Source of the DNA: Caribbeanibacter sp964518305 | Lineage (GTDB): Bacteria > Gemmatimonadota > Gemmatimonadetes > Palauibacterales > Palauibacteraceae | Reading direction: 5' to 3' | DNA: 64,000 nt | Assembly: GCA_964518305.1 (NCBI GenBank) | Contig: CAZFDK010000006.1 | Location: forward strand, 38,225-102,224 | Part shown: piece after piece, positions 17,851 through 25,913 of the stretch | Numbering within the stretch: the stretch's first letter is position 1 | Layout of the letters: each line of letters opens with the position of its first letter | Notes under the pieces: generated by a model | What the model was told of the DNA's origin: nothing | Database searches by the model: none | Seen by the model: the letters and a program-made list of their open reading frames with translations, nothing else | Position numbers and translations under genes: made by a program

Positions 17851-19452
17851 ATGACGCCGAGCGAGACGTCCGGGCACGCGGACAGCGTCGGGCCGCGGGT
17901 GCGTCGGGCCGCCCGGCTCGCAGGTCCGCTTCTCGTGCTCCTCACCCTCGTGCTCCCGGCTCCGGCCGACCTCTCCCTCGCCGGGTGGAGGACCACCGGG
18001 GTGGGCCTCCTCATGGCGCTGTGGTGGGTCACCGAGGCCCTGCCGATACCGGCCACGGCCCTGCTGCCGCTGGTGCTCTTCCCGGTTCTCGACATCGCCG
18101 GCATCGACGCGGCGGCCCGGCCGTACGCCCACCCGCTGATCTTCCTCTTCATGGGCGGCTTCATGATCGCCCTGGCCATGGAGCGATGGGACCTCCCGCG
18201 GCGCATCTCGCTGCTGGTGATCCGAGCCCTCGGCACCCGTCCGCGACGGCTCATCGCCGGGTTCATGCTGAGCACGGCTTTCTTCAGCATGTGGGTCAGC
18301 AACACGGCGACGACGCTCATGATGCTTCCGATCGGCCTCTCCGTGATCCACCTGGTGGAGCGGGGAGCGGGTTCCGGGGATCCGGACGTGCCGGCCGGGG
18401 CGCAGCGGGAGTTCGCGGTGGCCCTGATGCTGGCCATCGCCTACGCGGCCAGCATCGGAGGGGTGGGTACGCTCATCGGCACTCCGCCCAACGCCTTCAT
18501 GGCCGGCTACATCTCGGAGACCTACGGGGTGGAGGTGGGCTTCGCCCGGTGGATGACCGTGGGAATCCCGCTGGTGGCGGTGGCCCTGCCGCTGGCCTAC
18601 CTGTTCCTGACCCGCTTCCTCTTCCGCCTCCGGCTGGAGCGCATCCCGGGCGGGCGGAAACTCATCGAGGGCGAGCTGGAGGAGATGGGGGAGATATCGA
18701 CCCCGGAGCGCCGGGTGGCGGTCGTCTTCGGCCTCACGGCGCTGGCGTGGGTCACGCGGCCCCTGCTGGACGACGTGCTCCCCGGGCTGTCGGACGCGGG
18801 CATCGCCATGACGGGCGCCGCCGTCCTCTTCCTGGTCCCGTCCGGAGCCGAGGAGGAGAAGACACAGCAGGCTCGGGGTCGGGCAGCCGAGGCGGATGGA
18901 GCCGGGGAGAGGGAGGGGGAGGGCGGCTCGGAGCACGCCGGCTTCCTCCTCAACTGGACGTGGGCGAAGAAGCTCCCGTGGGGCGTGCTCATTCTCTTCG
19001 GGGGCGGGCTGAGCCTGGCCGGAGCGATCTCCGACACCGGCCTCACGGAATTCATCGGCGGGGCGGTGGGAGGGCTGGCGGCCTTCCCGACCCTGGCCAT
19101 CGTCGCCGTGGCCACCGCCGTGACGGTCCTCCTCACCGAGCTCACCAGCAACACGGCCACCGCCGCCGCCTTCCTGCCCATCATGGCGTCCGTGGCCGTG
19201 GGTATCGGCGAGAGCCCCTACCTGCTGGTGATCCCGGCGGCGCTGGCGGCGAGCTGCGCCTTCATGCTCCCGGTGGCGACGCCGCCCAACGCTATCGTCT
19301 ACGGCAGCGGGCGCCTGAGCATTCCCCAGATGGCGAAGGCCGGCGTGTGGCTGAACCTGAGTCTCGTGGTGCTCATCACCGTCGTGGCCTACGCGCTGCT
19401 CCCCCTGGTCTTCGGCGTCACCTTCGGGAGCGTGCCCTCCTGGGCCGGGTGA
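17851..19452 (+). CDS. SLC13/DASS-family sodium:dicarboxylate or anion symporter
   Basis: A 533-residue inner-membrane transporter. The two inverted repeats each carry the sodium and substrate motif Ser-Asn-Thr (SNTATTLMMLP near residue 150 and SNTATAAAFLP near 435) and the matching TPPNA loops (GTPPNAF, ATPPNAI), as in VcINDY. About 11 helices are predicted. A charged, Glu/Gly/Ala-rich loop of ~40 residues (around 330-370) is longer than usual. It ends 9 bases from the convergent dienelactone hydrolase gene. Di- or tricarboxylate uptake is likely; the substrate is not fixed. Confidence 0.9.
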   Translation: MTPSETSGHADSVGPRVRRAARLAGPLLVLLTLVLPAPADLSLAGWRTTGVGLLMALWWVTEALPIPATALLPLVLFPVLDIAGIDAAARPYAHPLIFLFMGGFMIALAMERWDLPRRISLLVIRALGTRPRRLIAGFMLSTAFFSMWVSNTATTLMMLPIGLSVIHLVERGAGSGDPDVPAGAQREFAVALMLAIAYAASIGGVGTLIGTPPNAFMAGYISETYGVEVGFARWMTVGIPLVAVALPLAYLFLTRFLFRLRLERIPGGRKLIEGELEEMGEISTPERRVAVVFGLTALAWVTRPLLDDVLPGLSDAGIAMTGAAVLFLVPSGAEEEKTQQARGRAAEADGAGEREGEGGSEHAGFLLNWTWAKKLPWGVLILFGGGLSLAGAISDTGLTEFIGGAVGGLAAFPTLAIVAVATAVTVLLTELTSNTATAAAFLPIMASVAVGIGESPYLLVIPAALAASCAFMLPVATPPNAIVYGSGRLSIPQMAKAGVWLNLSLVVLITVVAYALLPLVFGVTFGSVPSWAG

Positions 19453-19461
19453 GGTCCGGCC

Positions 19462-20349
19462 TCATGGCGTGAGGTGCATGTCCAGGAACTGCAGCGTCCG
19501 GGCCCAGGACTGCTCGGCCGCCTCGGGCGCGTAGCGCTCCCCCGAGGGGTTGGCGAAGGCGTGCCCCGCTCCCTCGTAGACGTGCATCTCGGCCGTCTTG
19601 CCCAGGGAGTCCAGCACGGTCTCGAAGCGGCGCACCTGGTCCACGGGAATGGAGCCGTCCTCGGCGCCGAAGTGGCCCTGGAGGGGCATCTGGAGCGTCT
19701 CGAGCCGGCCCGGGTCCGTGACGAGGCGGCCGTAGTAGATCACCGTCGCGTCGAGGTCCTGCGGCAGCGCCAGGGCGGTCCGGAGGGACCAGCCGCCGCC
19801 GAAGCACCACCCGATGCTCGCCACCCGCGGGGCGCCCCGTTCGGTGAGCCACCGGTGGGCCTGGCTCAGGTTGGACAGCGCCTCGTCCTGCTCGACCGTG
19901 GACGTGAGATCGCCGGCGCTGTCCGGCGACGACGCCACGGCGCCGTAGTAGAGGTCCACGGCCAGGGCCCGGTATCCCTCCCCGGCGAGGCGCCGAGTCA
20001 TGGACCGGATGTTGTCGTTGAGGCCCCACCACTCGTGGATCACGATGAGGCCGGGAAGGGAGTCGGAGGCCGCCTCGGGCTCGGCGTAGTAGCCGCTGAC
20101 CCGGCGGCCGTCGACCGTGGCGTAGGTGACGGTGTCGGCGGACACGGCCTGTGCCGGCGAGGTGTCGGCCGCGCCGGACGCCACGGGCCTGTCGCCCTCG
20201 TGCTCCTCGGCCATCCGCGCCTGGAAGGTGTCGGCGGAGGCCGCCGCGTCGTCGCCGCCACCTCCACAGGCCGCGAGCAGGAGCGGGCCCGCGGCGAGAA
20301 CGGCGAGGAGTCGCACGCTACGGAGCATCTCGGTCATGGAATCGGTCAC
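19462..20349 (-). CDS. Dienelactone hydrolase-family lipoprotein
   Basis: A 295-residue alpha/beta hydrolase. Residues 1-28 form a lipoprotein signal ending in the lipobox LAAC (Cys28) followed by Gly-Gly-Gly-Gly. The mature part has the family's HEWWGLN, nucleophile region GWCFGGGWS, acid in FGAEDG, and His in GAGHAFANP. The GTG at 20349 has GGGAGG at 6-base spacing and is preferred over the ATG at 20337. Export as a lipoprotein is unusual, because most such hydrolases are cytoplasmic. The natural ester or lactone substrate is unknown. Confidence 0.88.
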   Translation of the reverse strand: MTDSMTEMLRSVRLLAVLAAGPLLLAACGGGGDDAAASADTFQARMAEEHEGDRPVASGAADTSPAQAVSADTVTYATVDGRRVSGYYAEPEAASDSLPGLIVIHEWWGLNDNIRSMTRRLAGEGYRALAVDLYYGAVASSPDSAGDLTSTVEQDEALSNLSQAHRWLTERGAPRVASIGWCFGGGWSLRTALALPQDLDATVIYYGRLVTDPGRLETLQMPLQGHFGAEDGSIPVDQVRRFETVLDSLGKTAEMHVYEGAGHAFANPSGERYAPEAAEQSWARTLQFLDMHLTP

Positions 20350-20406
20350 GTAAGCCCTCCCGGCTCGGTGGACGTGGGGAAGCCGAACATAACAGGTTGC
20401 CCCGGG

Positions 20407-20435
20407 CGAACGACCAGCGAACGCTCGAACGAACG
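20407..20435. repeat. Cluster of four CGAACG direct repeats
   Basis: CGAACG occurs at 20407, 20418, 20426 and 20430, the last two overlapping. The spacing is irregular (11, 8 and 4 bases). They lie between the divergent starts of the hydrolase (20349, -) and the nucleotidyltransferase (20479, +). This could be a regulator-binding array or chance in CG-rich DNA. Confidence 0.3.
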
Positions 20436-20478
20436 ATCGACGGACCGACACTGAGCGCGCCGAGGAGCGACACGAGCC

Positions 20479-21222
20479 GTGAAGGCCCTGATCCTGGCCG
20501 CGGGCTACGGCACGCGGCTCTATCCGCTGACCCGGGACCGGCCGAAGCCCCTCCTCCCCGTGGGAGGGCGGCCGCTGCTCGACCACCTGGCCTCGAACCT
20601 GGACCGGGTGGAGGGGCTGCGGGAGATCCTGCTGGTGGTGAACGGACGCTTCGAGGAGGAGCTGCGGAGCTGGGCGGATCGAGCGGGCGGGGCCATCGGG
20701 ACGCCCGTTCGCGTGCTCTCCAACGGCACCCGGCAGCCCGGAGAACGGCTCGGAGCAGTGGGGGACGCTGCGTTCGCCATCGAACGCGCCGCCCCGGACG
20801 ACGACCTCCTCCTGGCCGCCGGCGACAACCTGTTCGAGTTCGAGCTCCACGACATGATCCGGGCCGCCGCGGGCCGGCCGTCGGCCGACGCCGTGGTGGC
20901 GGTGGAGCGACGGGAGAGCACGGAGGGCCTGGAGCGGAGCGGCGTCGCCGAAGTGGACGACGACGGATGGATCCGGCGGTTCGTCGAGAAGCCGGAGCAG
21001 CCGCCCGGCCGGACTGCCGCGGCTCCGCTCCACCTGTACCGACGCAAGACACTCCCGCTCTTCGGTCGGTACGTGGAGGCCGGCGGCGAGACGGATGCCC
21101 CGGGGCACTTTCTGGAGTGGCTCGTGCCCCGAAGAGACGTCTGGGCATGGACGATGTCCGCGCCGCGCCACGATATCGGAACCCGGGAGGCGTATAGGGA
21201 GACCCGCGAGCACTTCGGGTGA
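20479..21222 (+). CDS. Sugar-phosphate nucleotidyltransferase
   Basis: A 247-residue NTP_transferase enzyme that joins a sugar-1-phosphate to a nucleotide. It begins with the signature LILAAGYGTRLYPLT, followed by PKPLLPVGGRPLL. It has the metal and substrate motif AAGDNLFEF and the FVEKPEQP region of glucose-1-phosphate thymidylyl- or uridylyltransferases. Length fits the single-domain type without a left-handed beta-helix. The start is GTG with GAGGAG ~11 bases upstream. No sugar-modifying genes are adjacent, so the sugar is unknown. Confidence 0.88.
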   Translation: MKALILAAGYGTRLYPLTRDRPKPLLPVGGRPLLDHLASNLDRVEGLREILLVVNGRFEEELRSWADRAGGAIGTPVRVLSNGTRQPGERLGAVGDAAFAIERAAPDDDLLLAAGDNLFEFELHDMIRAAAGRPSADAVVAVERRESTEGLERSGVAEVDDDGWIRRFVEKPEQPPGRTAAAPLHLYRRKTLPLFGRYVEAGGETDAPGHFLEWLVPRRDVWAWTMSAPRHDIGTREAYRETREHFG

Positions 21223-21260
21223 GCTGTCCACCGACGACCTGAGCCTCGGAGAGGAGAACG

Positions 21261-21707
21261 GTGACTGCCGAAGACGACGACGCGACCGGAGCCCACGAGC
21301 CCGACGTGAACGTGCGGCTGGACTGGCACGGCGACCTGCGGTTCCGCGCCCATGCGGGAGAGTGGGCCACGGAGCTGGACGGGGACACGGAGCAGGCCAC
21401 CTCGCCGCTCCAGCTGCTCCTGCAGTCCGTGGGCGGCTGCGCGGCCGTGGACATGATCCACATTCTCCGCAAGGGACGGCAGGAGCCGACGGGGCTGGAG
21501 GTCCGGGTGGCGGCGGACCGGGCCGAAGAGCACCCGCGCCGGCTCACCCGGCTCGAGGTGCGCTTCGATCTCACCGGGGACGTGGAGCGCGAGGCGGCGG
21601 AGCGGGCGGCCCGGCTCTCCTTCGAGACGTACTGCTCCTGCTACCAGAGCCTCCGGGAGGACATCGAGCTGGGCTACAGCGTCACCGTCCATCGGAACGG
21701 TGGGTGA
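21261..21707 (+). CDS. OsmC/YhfA-type family protein
   Basis: A 148-residue OsmC-like protein of the YhfA branch. It has SPLQLLLQSVGGCAAVDMIHIL with the first Cys, and the second Cys region TYCSCYQSL. The GTG start has a clear GGAGAGGAG upstream. Members reduce peroxides or bind small thiol adducts, and the physiological partner is unclear. It is the second OsmC-type gene in the window and only distantly similar to the one at 5698. It ends 15 bases from the convergent TonB-plug gene. Confidence 0.88.
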   Translation: MTAEDDDATGAHEPDVNVRLDWHGDLRFRAHAGEWATELDGDTEQATSPLQLLLQSVGGCAAVDMIHILRKGRQEPTGLEVRVAADRAEEHPRRLTRLEVRFDLTGDVEREAAERAARLSFETYCSCYQSLREDIELGYSVTVHRNGG

Positions 21708-21722
21708 GCATCCGGTCCCGGA

Positions 21723-22637
21723 TCAGGAAGCGGTGTCCGGCTCCACGCCGGGCGGCGTGTGCCCCGGGTTCCGGGTCCAGATCAGGATGGTGCCGCAGCC
21801 CCGCTCCGTGGGCTTGTTGAACTGTGGCGCCACCTCGGAGGCCCCGCGGTAGACCTCGATGCCGACGATGGACTGGGGCATGAGAAAGTCCACGGGAACT
21901 CCCGACGTCAGCACCCCGTCGACATAGACGGTGGGAGAGCACCGTCCGCCGAACCGCCGGATCGTCACGCGCGCCGTGCCGTGGCGGTTGGGCGTGACGC
22001 TGACGCCGGCCAGGGACCGGAAGAGATCGCTGGTGTGGGCCGGATCTCGCTCGTTGATGTCGCCGCGGTCCAGGAAGAGCCCGAACCCCGCCTCCCGCCG
22101 CCTCTTGAATCCGGCCATGGGGTCGACCCGCGGCTCGGTGACCTCCACCTCCAGGTCCTCCACCGACAGGACGGTCCGCTCCAGCCAGAGCTCGGCGCTC
22201 GTGGAATGCCGGGCCCGGAGCTCCACGACCCGCGGATTGGTCTCGTAGCCCAGGTAGTGGACCCGGACCCGGTGCCGACCGGGCGCCAGGCTGTCGAGGC
22301 GGAAGCGGCCGTCCTCGTCGGTGACCGTTCGGCGCCCCTGTGAGGGCATGAGGACGCGGGCCCCGGACACGAGCTCCCCGGTCTCCCGAGACCGGACCGA
22401 GCCCACGAACCGGGCCAGCGTGTCCGGGCGGGAGGTCGTGTCCTGGTGGGTGGTGTCGGGTGCGACCGCCGGGGGGGGAGGGAGCGTGTCGCCCGGCGCC
22501 GGTGCGCCGACGGCGGCGGACGGAGGCCGGTCAGCGGGCGCGGTCGGTGCGGAGAGGATCAGGGCGCCGGCGAGCAGCAGGGCCGGCGCCGACGGACCCC
22601 GCGGGTGTGGGACGGGCGGACCGGCGCGGTTCGCCAT
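21723..22637 (-). CDS. Carboxypeptidase-regulatory/TonB-plug protein without barrel (copy 2)
   Basis: A 304-residue exported protein. A signal-like N-terminus (GAPAPGDTL follows the hydrophobic stretch) leads to a Pro/Thr-rich linker. A carboxypeptidase-regulatory-like beta domain follows (FVGSVRSRETGELVSGARV ... VHYLGYETN), then a region resembling the TonB receptor plug (TSDLFRSLAGVSV ... VYVDGVL ... SIVGIEVYRG), ending at RGCGTILIWTR. The large beta-barrel that normally follows is absent. It starts in a TGATG overlap with the upstream paralogue, so the two are co-translated. Function unknown. Confidence 0.82.
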   Translation of the reverse strand: MANRAGPPVPHPRGPSAPALLLAGALILSAPTAPADRPPSAAVGAPAPGDTLPPPPAVAPDTTHQDTTSRPDTLARFVGSVRSRETGELVSGARVLMPSQGRRTVTDEDGRFRLDSLAPGRHRVRVHYLGYETNPRVVELRARHSTSAELWLERTVLSVEDLEVEVTEPRVDPMAGFKRRREAGFGLFLDRGDINERDPAHTSDLFRSLAGVSVTPNRHGTARVTIRRFGGRCSPTVYVDGVLTSGVPVDFLMPQSIVGIEVYRGASEVAPQFNKPTERGCGTILIWTRNPGHTPPGVEPDTAS

Positions 22638-23494
22638 CAGCGCCCCGAGGTGGCGCCGTCCCCTCCGGTACGCGTGTGGATGACCAGGACGCCGCATCCG
22701 GTGCTGCTCAGTGTGAACTGGGGCGGCGTCTCCGATCCTCGCCGATAGACCTCGATGCCCTCGATCGCCCCCGGCTGGAGGTTGTCGATGTTGTAGTTTC
22801 GAGTCATGACCCCGTCGAGGAAGACCACCGGCTGACACTGACGCCCGGCCCTCCGCATGGTGATCTGGGCGCGGCCCCGCCGGACCGGTCCCACGTCCAC
22901 GCCGGGGACCGTGCGAAGGAGATCGCTGGTGTGCTGCGGGTTCCTCTTCTCGATCTCCTCTCGCGTGATGAACTCACCGAAGCCGCGCTCCATCCGCCGC
23001 TTGAAGTCCGCCATCGGATCGACGCGGTTCGTCCGCTTCACCTCCACCGTGAGGTCGGCCACCTCCAGCACGTCCCGCTCCAGCAGGAAGGTGGCGTTGG
23101 TCACGCGCCCCGGTTGGAGGCGAATGGGCCGCTGGTTCGTGGAGTAGCCCAGGTAATGGACCCGCACGTCGTACAGGCCGGCCGGGAGCTCCTCGATGGT
23201 GAAGTTCCCCTCCTCGTCCGTGATGGCCCCGTACTGGATCTCCGGAATCGAGACCCGGGCGCCGCTGATGGGCTTGCCGGTCTGCGAGGAGGCCACGGTG
23301 CCCGTGAAGTTCGCGGTCGTGTCGACGCCGGGGGCCGGCGCCCCGACTTCAACGGTGTCCGGGGTCGTCGTCGTGTCGGGCATCGGGATGGTGTCCGTCT
23401 CCTGGGCGGCGGCGGTCCCGGGAAGGCAGAGGGCGACGGCCACGAGCAGGACGGCGCCGCCGGCGGGTACTCGCTGGACGAAGCTAGAGGTCAT
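22637..23494 (-). CDS. Carboxypeptidase-regulatory/TonB-plug protein without barrel (copy 1)
   Basis: A 285-residue paralogue of the next gene with the same layout. It has a signal peptide ending in AAAQ, a short Thr/Asp/Pro linker, a regulatory-like beta domain (FTGTVASSQTGKPISGARV, VHYLGYSTNQ), and a plug-like region (TSDLLRTVPGVDV, VVFLDGVM, AIEGIEVYRRG) ending in TGCGVLVIHTRTG. A conserved Cys pair (about 60 residues apart, RxCxP ... GCG) is shared by both copies and may form a disulfide. Presumably periplasmic or outer-membrane-associated; the role is unknown. Confidence 0.82.
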   Translation of the reverse strand: MTSSFVQRVPAGGAVLLVAVALCLPGTAAAQETDTIPMPDTTTTPDTVEVGAPAPGVDTTANFTGTVASSQTGKPISGARVSIPEIQYGAITDEEGNFTIEELPAGLYDVRVHYLGYSTNQRPIRLQPGRVTNATFLLERDVLEVADLTVEVKRTNRVDPMADFKRRMERGFGEFITREEIEKRNPQHTSDLLRTVPGVDVGPVRRGRAQITMRRAGRQCQPVVFLDGVMTRNYNIDNLQPGAIEGIEVYRRGSETPPQFTLSSTGCGVLVIHTRTGGDGATSGR

Positions 23495-23651
23495 GGGGTG
23501 CGGCGATCCTCGTCGGTTCCGGGTCGTGGGCTCCCACCTCGGCGTCGAGCCGGCGCCGCGGGTCGTGGCGCCGGTCCGGACTGGTTCCGCATAGTTGAGA
23601 TACCAGCGACGACGGGCCCGTGTTCCTCGCCACTGCCGATGGCGCTTCCCG

Positions 23652-23861
23652 CTACTCGTCGTTGCCGTCCTGCCGGTCGCTGCCCCCGAAGACGATGAGG
23701 AACGCAAGCCCGGAGACGACGACGAGACCCACGGCCGGCGCGCCCACCACGCCCGCCGCCGCGTCCCGGACGGTGAGGGCGAGGAGCCCCAGGCCCGCCA
23801 CGGCGGCGAAGATCAGATAGAAAATCTCTCGCGGGCCGAACGAGCCGCGTATTTTCGGCAT
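23652..23861 (-). CDS. Small membrane protein
   Basis: A 69-residue protein with two predicted membrane helices (IFYLIFAAVAGLGLLAL and GAPAVGLVVVSGLAFLIVF) and an acidic C-terminal tail. The ATG has GGAGAG at about 9 bases. No family is recognised. It lies between the plug-protein pair and the DUF892 gene, all on the minus strand. Confidence 0.65.
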   Translation of the reverse strand: MPKIRGSFGPREIFYLIFAAVAGLGLLALTVRDAAAGVVGAPAVGLVVVSGLAFLIVFGGSDRQDGNDE

Positions 23862-23896
23862 GGCGCCCGTCTCTCCGCTTCAGTCGGCGCCGAGGC

Positions 23897-24376
23897 TCAC
23901 GACGTCCCGACGTTCCGGGCCACCTGTCGCAGCTCCTCGTCGGAGGACCTCTCCTCGTCCAGCGTCTGCTCCAGCAGGTCCGCCACGTCGTGGGCGCCGA
24001 GCTGCCGGGCCAGGTCCCGGGCCGTGCTGTACCCGGCCATCTCGTAGTGGGCGATCCGCCGCTTGACGGCCGCGATGCCCGCGTCCTCCACCGCCGGGTC
24101 GTCGGCCGCCTCCAGAAGCTCCTCCGCCTCGGCCACCAGGCCCGCCATGGCGGCGCAGTCCTCCCGAAGGGGCGTGTGGTCAACGCGGTGGAAGCACTCC
24201 TCGAGGCGGCGGCGCTGCTCGCCGGTCTCCTGGTGGTGGTCCTTGAGGACCTGGACCAGGGACGCGTCGTTCGCCTTCTCGGTGAGTTCCGGCAGGAGCT
24301 CCAGGTCCCGGTGCTCGGCGTCGTACAGGTCCCGGAGCTGGTGAACGAGGAGATCTTGGAGCGTGCTGAGCTGCAT
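23897..24376 (-). CDS. Ferritin-like DUF892 protein (YciE/YciF type)
   Basis: A 159-residue four-helix-bundle protein of the DUF892 family. The N-terminal QDLLVHQLRDLYDAEH helix, the DHHQETGEQ helix and IAHYEMAGYSTAR carry the Glu and His residues that ligate a di-iron site in YciF. These proteins are stress-induced in enterobacteria, and the function is not settled. The ATG follows GGGAGG at good spacing. It is divergent from the Nramp-like gene. Confidence 0.92.
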   Translation of the reverse strand: MQLSTLQDLLVHQLRDLYDAEHRDLELLPELTEKANDASLVQVLKDHHQETGEQRRRLEECFHRVDHTPLREDCAAMAGLVAEAEELLEAADDPAVEDAGIAAVKRRIAHYEMAGYSTARDLARQLGAHDVADLLEQTLDEERSSDEELRQVARNVGTS

Positions 24377-24494
24377 CGTTCCTCCCGGTGCTCGAGAGAG
24401 TGCGTGGCGCGGGGGACGGGCGAAGCGATCCCGAGGCCCAGTCGGGTGCAAGGTACTTACCAGAGGCGGGGACTGGCCCGTCCGCCGACCAGCA

Positions 24495-24500
24495 TATAAT
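24495..24500 (+). promoter_or_regulatory. Candidate -10 box TATAAT for the Nramp-like gene
   Basis: A perfect TATAAT lies 52 bases upstream of the proposed CTG start. No good -35 match is seen at 16-18 bases, so activator dependence or chance is possible. The complementary strand (ATTATA) could also serve the divergent DUF892 gene. Confidence 0.4.
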
Positions 24501-24551
24501 TCCATTCTCGCGAGGATCCGTGACCACTCCCGTATCCGCGGGAGGTGAGCC

Positions 24552-25880
24552 CTGACAGCGGACGGCGAGAGGCGGCGGGAGGCGGCGGGCTGGGCGCGGG
24601 CCCTCGATCGGATCCGGTGGCTGGGCCCCGGGCTGGTGATGGCGGCCACCGCGATCGGGGCGAGCCACCTGGTCCTGGCGCCGACCGCCGGCGCCAGCTT
24701 CGGCTACGCGCTCCTGTGGGTGGTCCTGCTCTCCCATCTCTTCAAGTATCCCGCTTTCGAGTTCGGGCCGCGGTATACCGTGGCCGCCGACGAGTCCCTG
24801 CTCGACGGGTACCGCGAGGTGCCGGGTCCGCGGGGTTGGGCGCTGTGGGTCTTTCTGGCCGGGACGGTGGTGCAGGGCGTGAGCGTGCTGGCGGGAGTGC
24901 TGGGTATCGCGTCCGCGGTGGCCGCGGCGGCCGTACCCGGCCTGCCGCTATGGGTGTGGAGCCTCCTCCTGGGTGCGATCTGCGGAGGGCTTCTGCGGTC
25001 CGGCGGCTTCGACGGGCTCTCGGCTCTCAGCAAGTGGATGCTCGCGGTGCTCGCGGCCATGACGGCCGTCGCGTTCCTCGCCACCCCGCCGCCGGCTTCC
25101 GCCTGGTCCCGGATGGTGGTGCCCGAGGTCCCCGGCGGCTCGGCTCTCCTCCTGGCGGCGCTCCTGGGATGGATGCCCACGGGCATCGACGTGTCCGTGT
25201 GGCACTCGCTCTGGGCCCTGGAGCGGCGGGACGAGTGGCGGGAGCGGGCCGTGCGGGCCGGCACGGGAGAGGACGGGGGATCCGTCCGGGCCGCGAGCCT
25301 CCGGGTGGGCATCACGGACATGCGGATCGGCTACGGCCTCTCACTGGTGCTGGCCGTCATGACGCTCGGGCTCGGCGCCGAGGTGCTCCGTCCCACCGGC
25401 ACCGTGCCGGAGGGGGCCGACGTGGCCCTGACGCTCGCCCGTCTCTACACCGACGTGCTCGGAGAGTGGATGTTCCCCGTCTTCCTGGTGGCGGCCTTCT
25501 TCGGGATGTTCTCCAGCGCGTACGGCGTCCTGGACGGCTTCCCCCGGGCCTTCGAGGAGACGGTGCGGCGGCTTCCGGTAACCGGGGGGCGCGAGGGCGA
25601 GGGCTCGGGCCCGCTGTACTGGGGCTTCCTGTGGGGAACCCTGTCCCTGGCAGTCATGGAGACCGCCCTCCTCCCGGATCCCGTGGCCCTGGTGACGGTG
25701 GCCGCGGTGGCGTCCTTCCTCCTGGCTCCCATCACCTTCGGCCTCAACTACTGGTGCGTCACGCGTCGGGTGGACGACGAGGAGCTGCGTCCGGGACCGG
25801 CGCTCCGCGCCTGGGCCGCGTCCGGGATCCTCTTCATGGCCGGCGCCACGAGCCTGTACGTCTGGCTGCACGTGCTCTAG
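24552..25880 (+). CDS. Nramp-like metal transporter, divergent, probable CTG start
   Basis: A 442-residue inner-membrane protein with about 11 helices and LeuT-type Nramp organisation. Similarity begins at WLGPGLVMAATAIGASHLV, before the first in-frame ATG (24636). The frame is closed by a stop at 24546, so the start must lie between. CTG 24552 sits six bases after a perfect GGAGG, and no ATG, GTG or TTG competes early enough. The canonical metal-binding DPGN of helix 1 is replaced by AIGASH, and the helix 6 MPH-type motif reads WMPTGID. It belongs to an uncharacterised branch, and manganese transport should not be assumed. Confidence 0.8.
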   Translation: MTADGERRREAAGWARALDRIRWLGPGLVMAATAIGASHLVLAPTAGASFGYALLWVVLLSHLFKYPAFEFGPRYTVAADESLLDGYREVPGPRGWALWVFLAGTVVQGVSVLAGVLGIASAVAAAAVPGLPLWVWSLLLGAICGGLLRSGGFDGLSALSKWMLAVLAAMTAVAFLATPPPASAWSRMVVPEVPGGSALLLAALLGWMPTGIDVSVWHSLWALERRDEWRERAVRAGTGEDGGSVRAASLRVGITDMRIGYGLSLVLAVMTLGLGAEVLRPTGTVPEGADVALTLARLYTDVLGEWMFPVFLVAAFFGMFSSAYGVLDGFPRAFEETVRRLPVTGGREGEGSGPLYWGFLWGTLSLAVMETALLPDPVALVTVAAVASFLLAPITFGLNYWCVTRRVDDEELRPGPALRAWAASGILFMAGATSLYVWLHVL

Positions 25881-25913
25881 CTCCGGGAGCAGGACGCCGG
25901 TTCGACCACCGCG

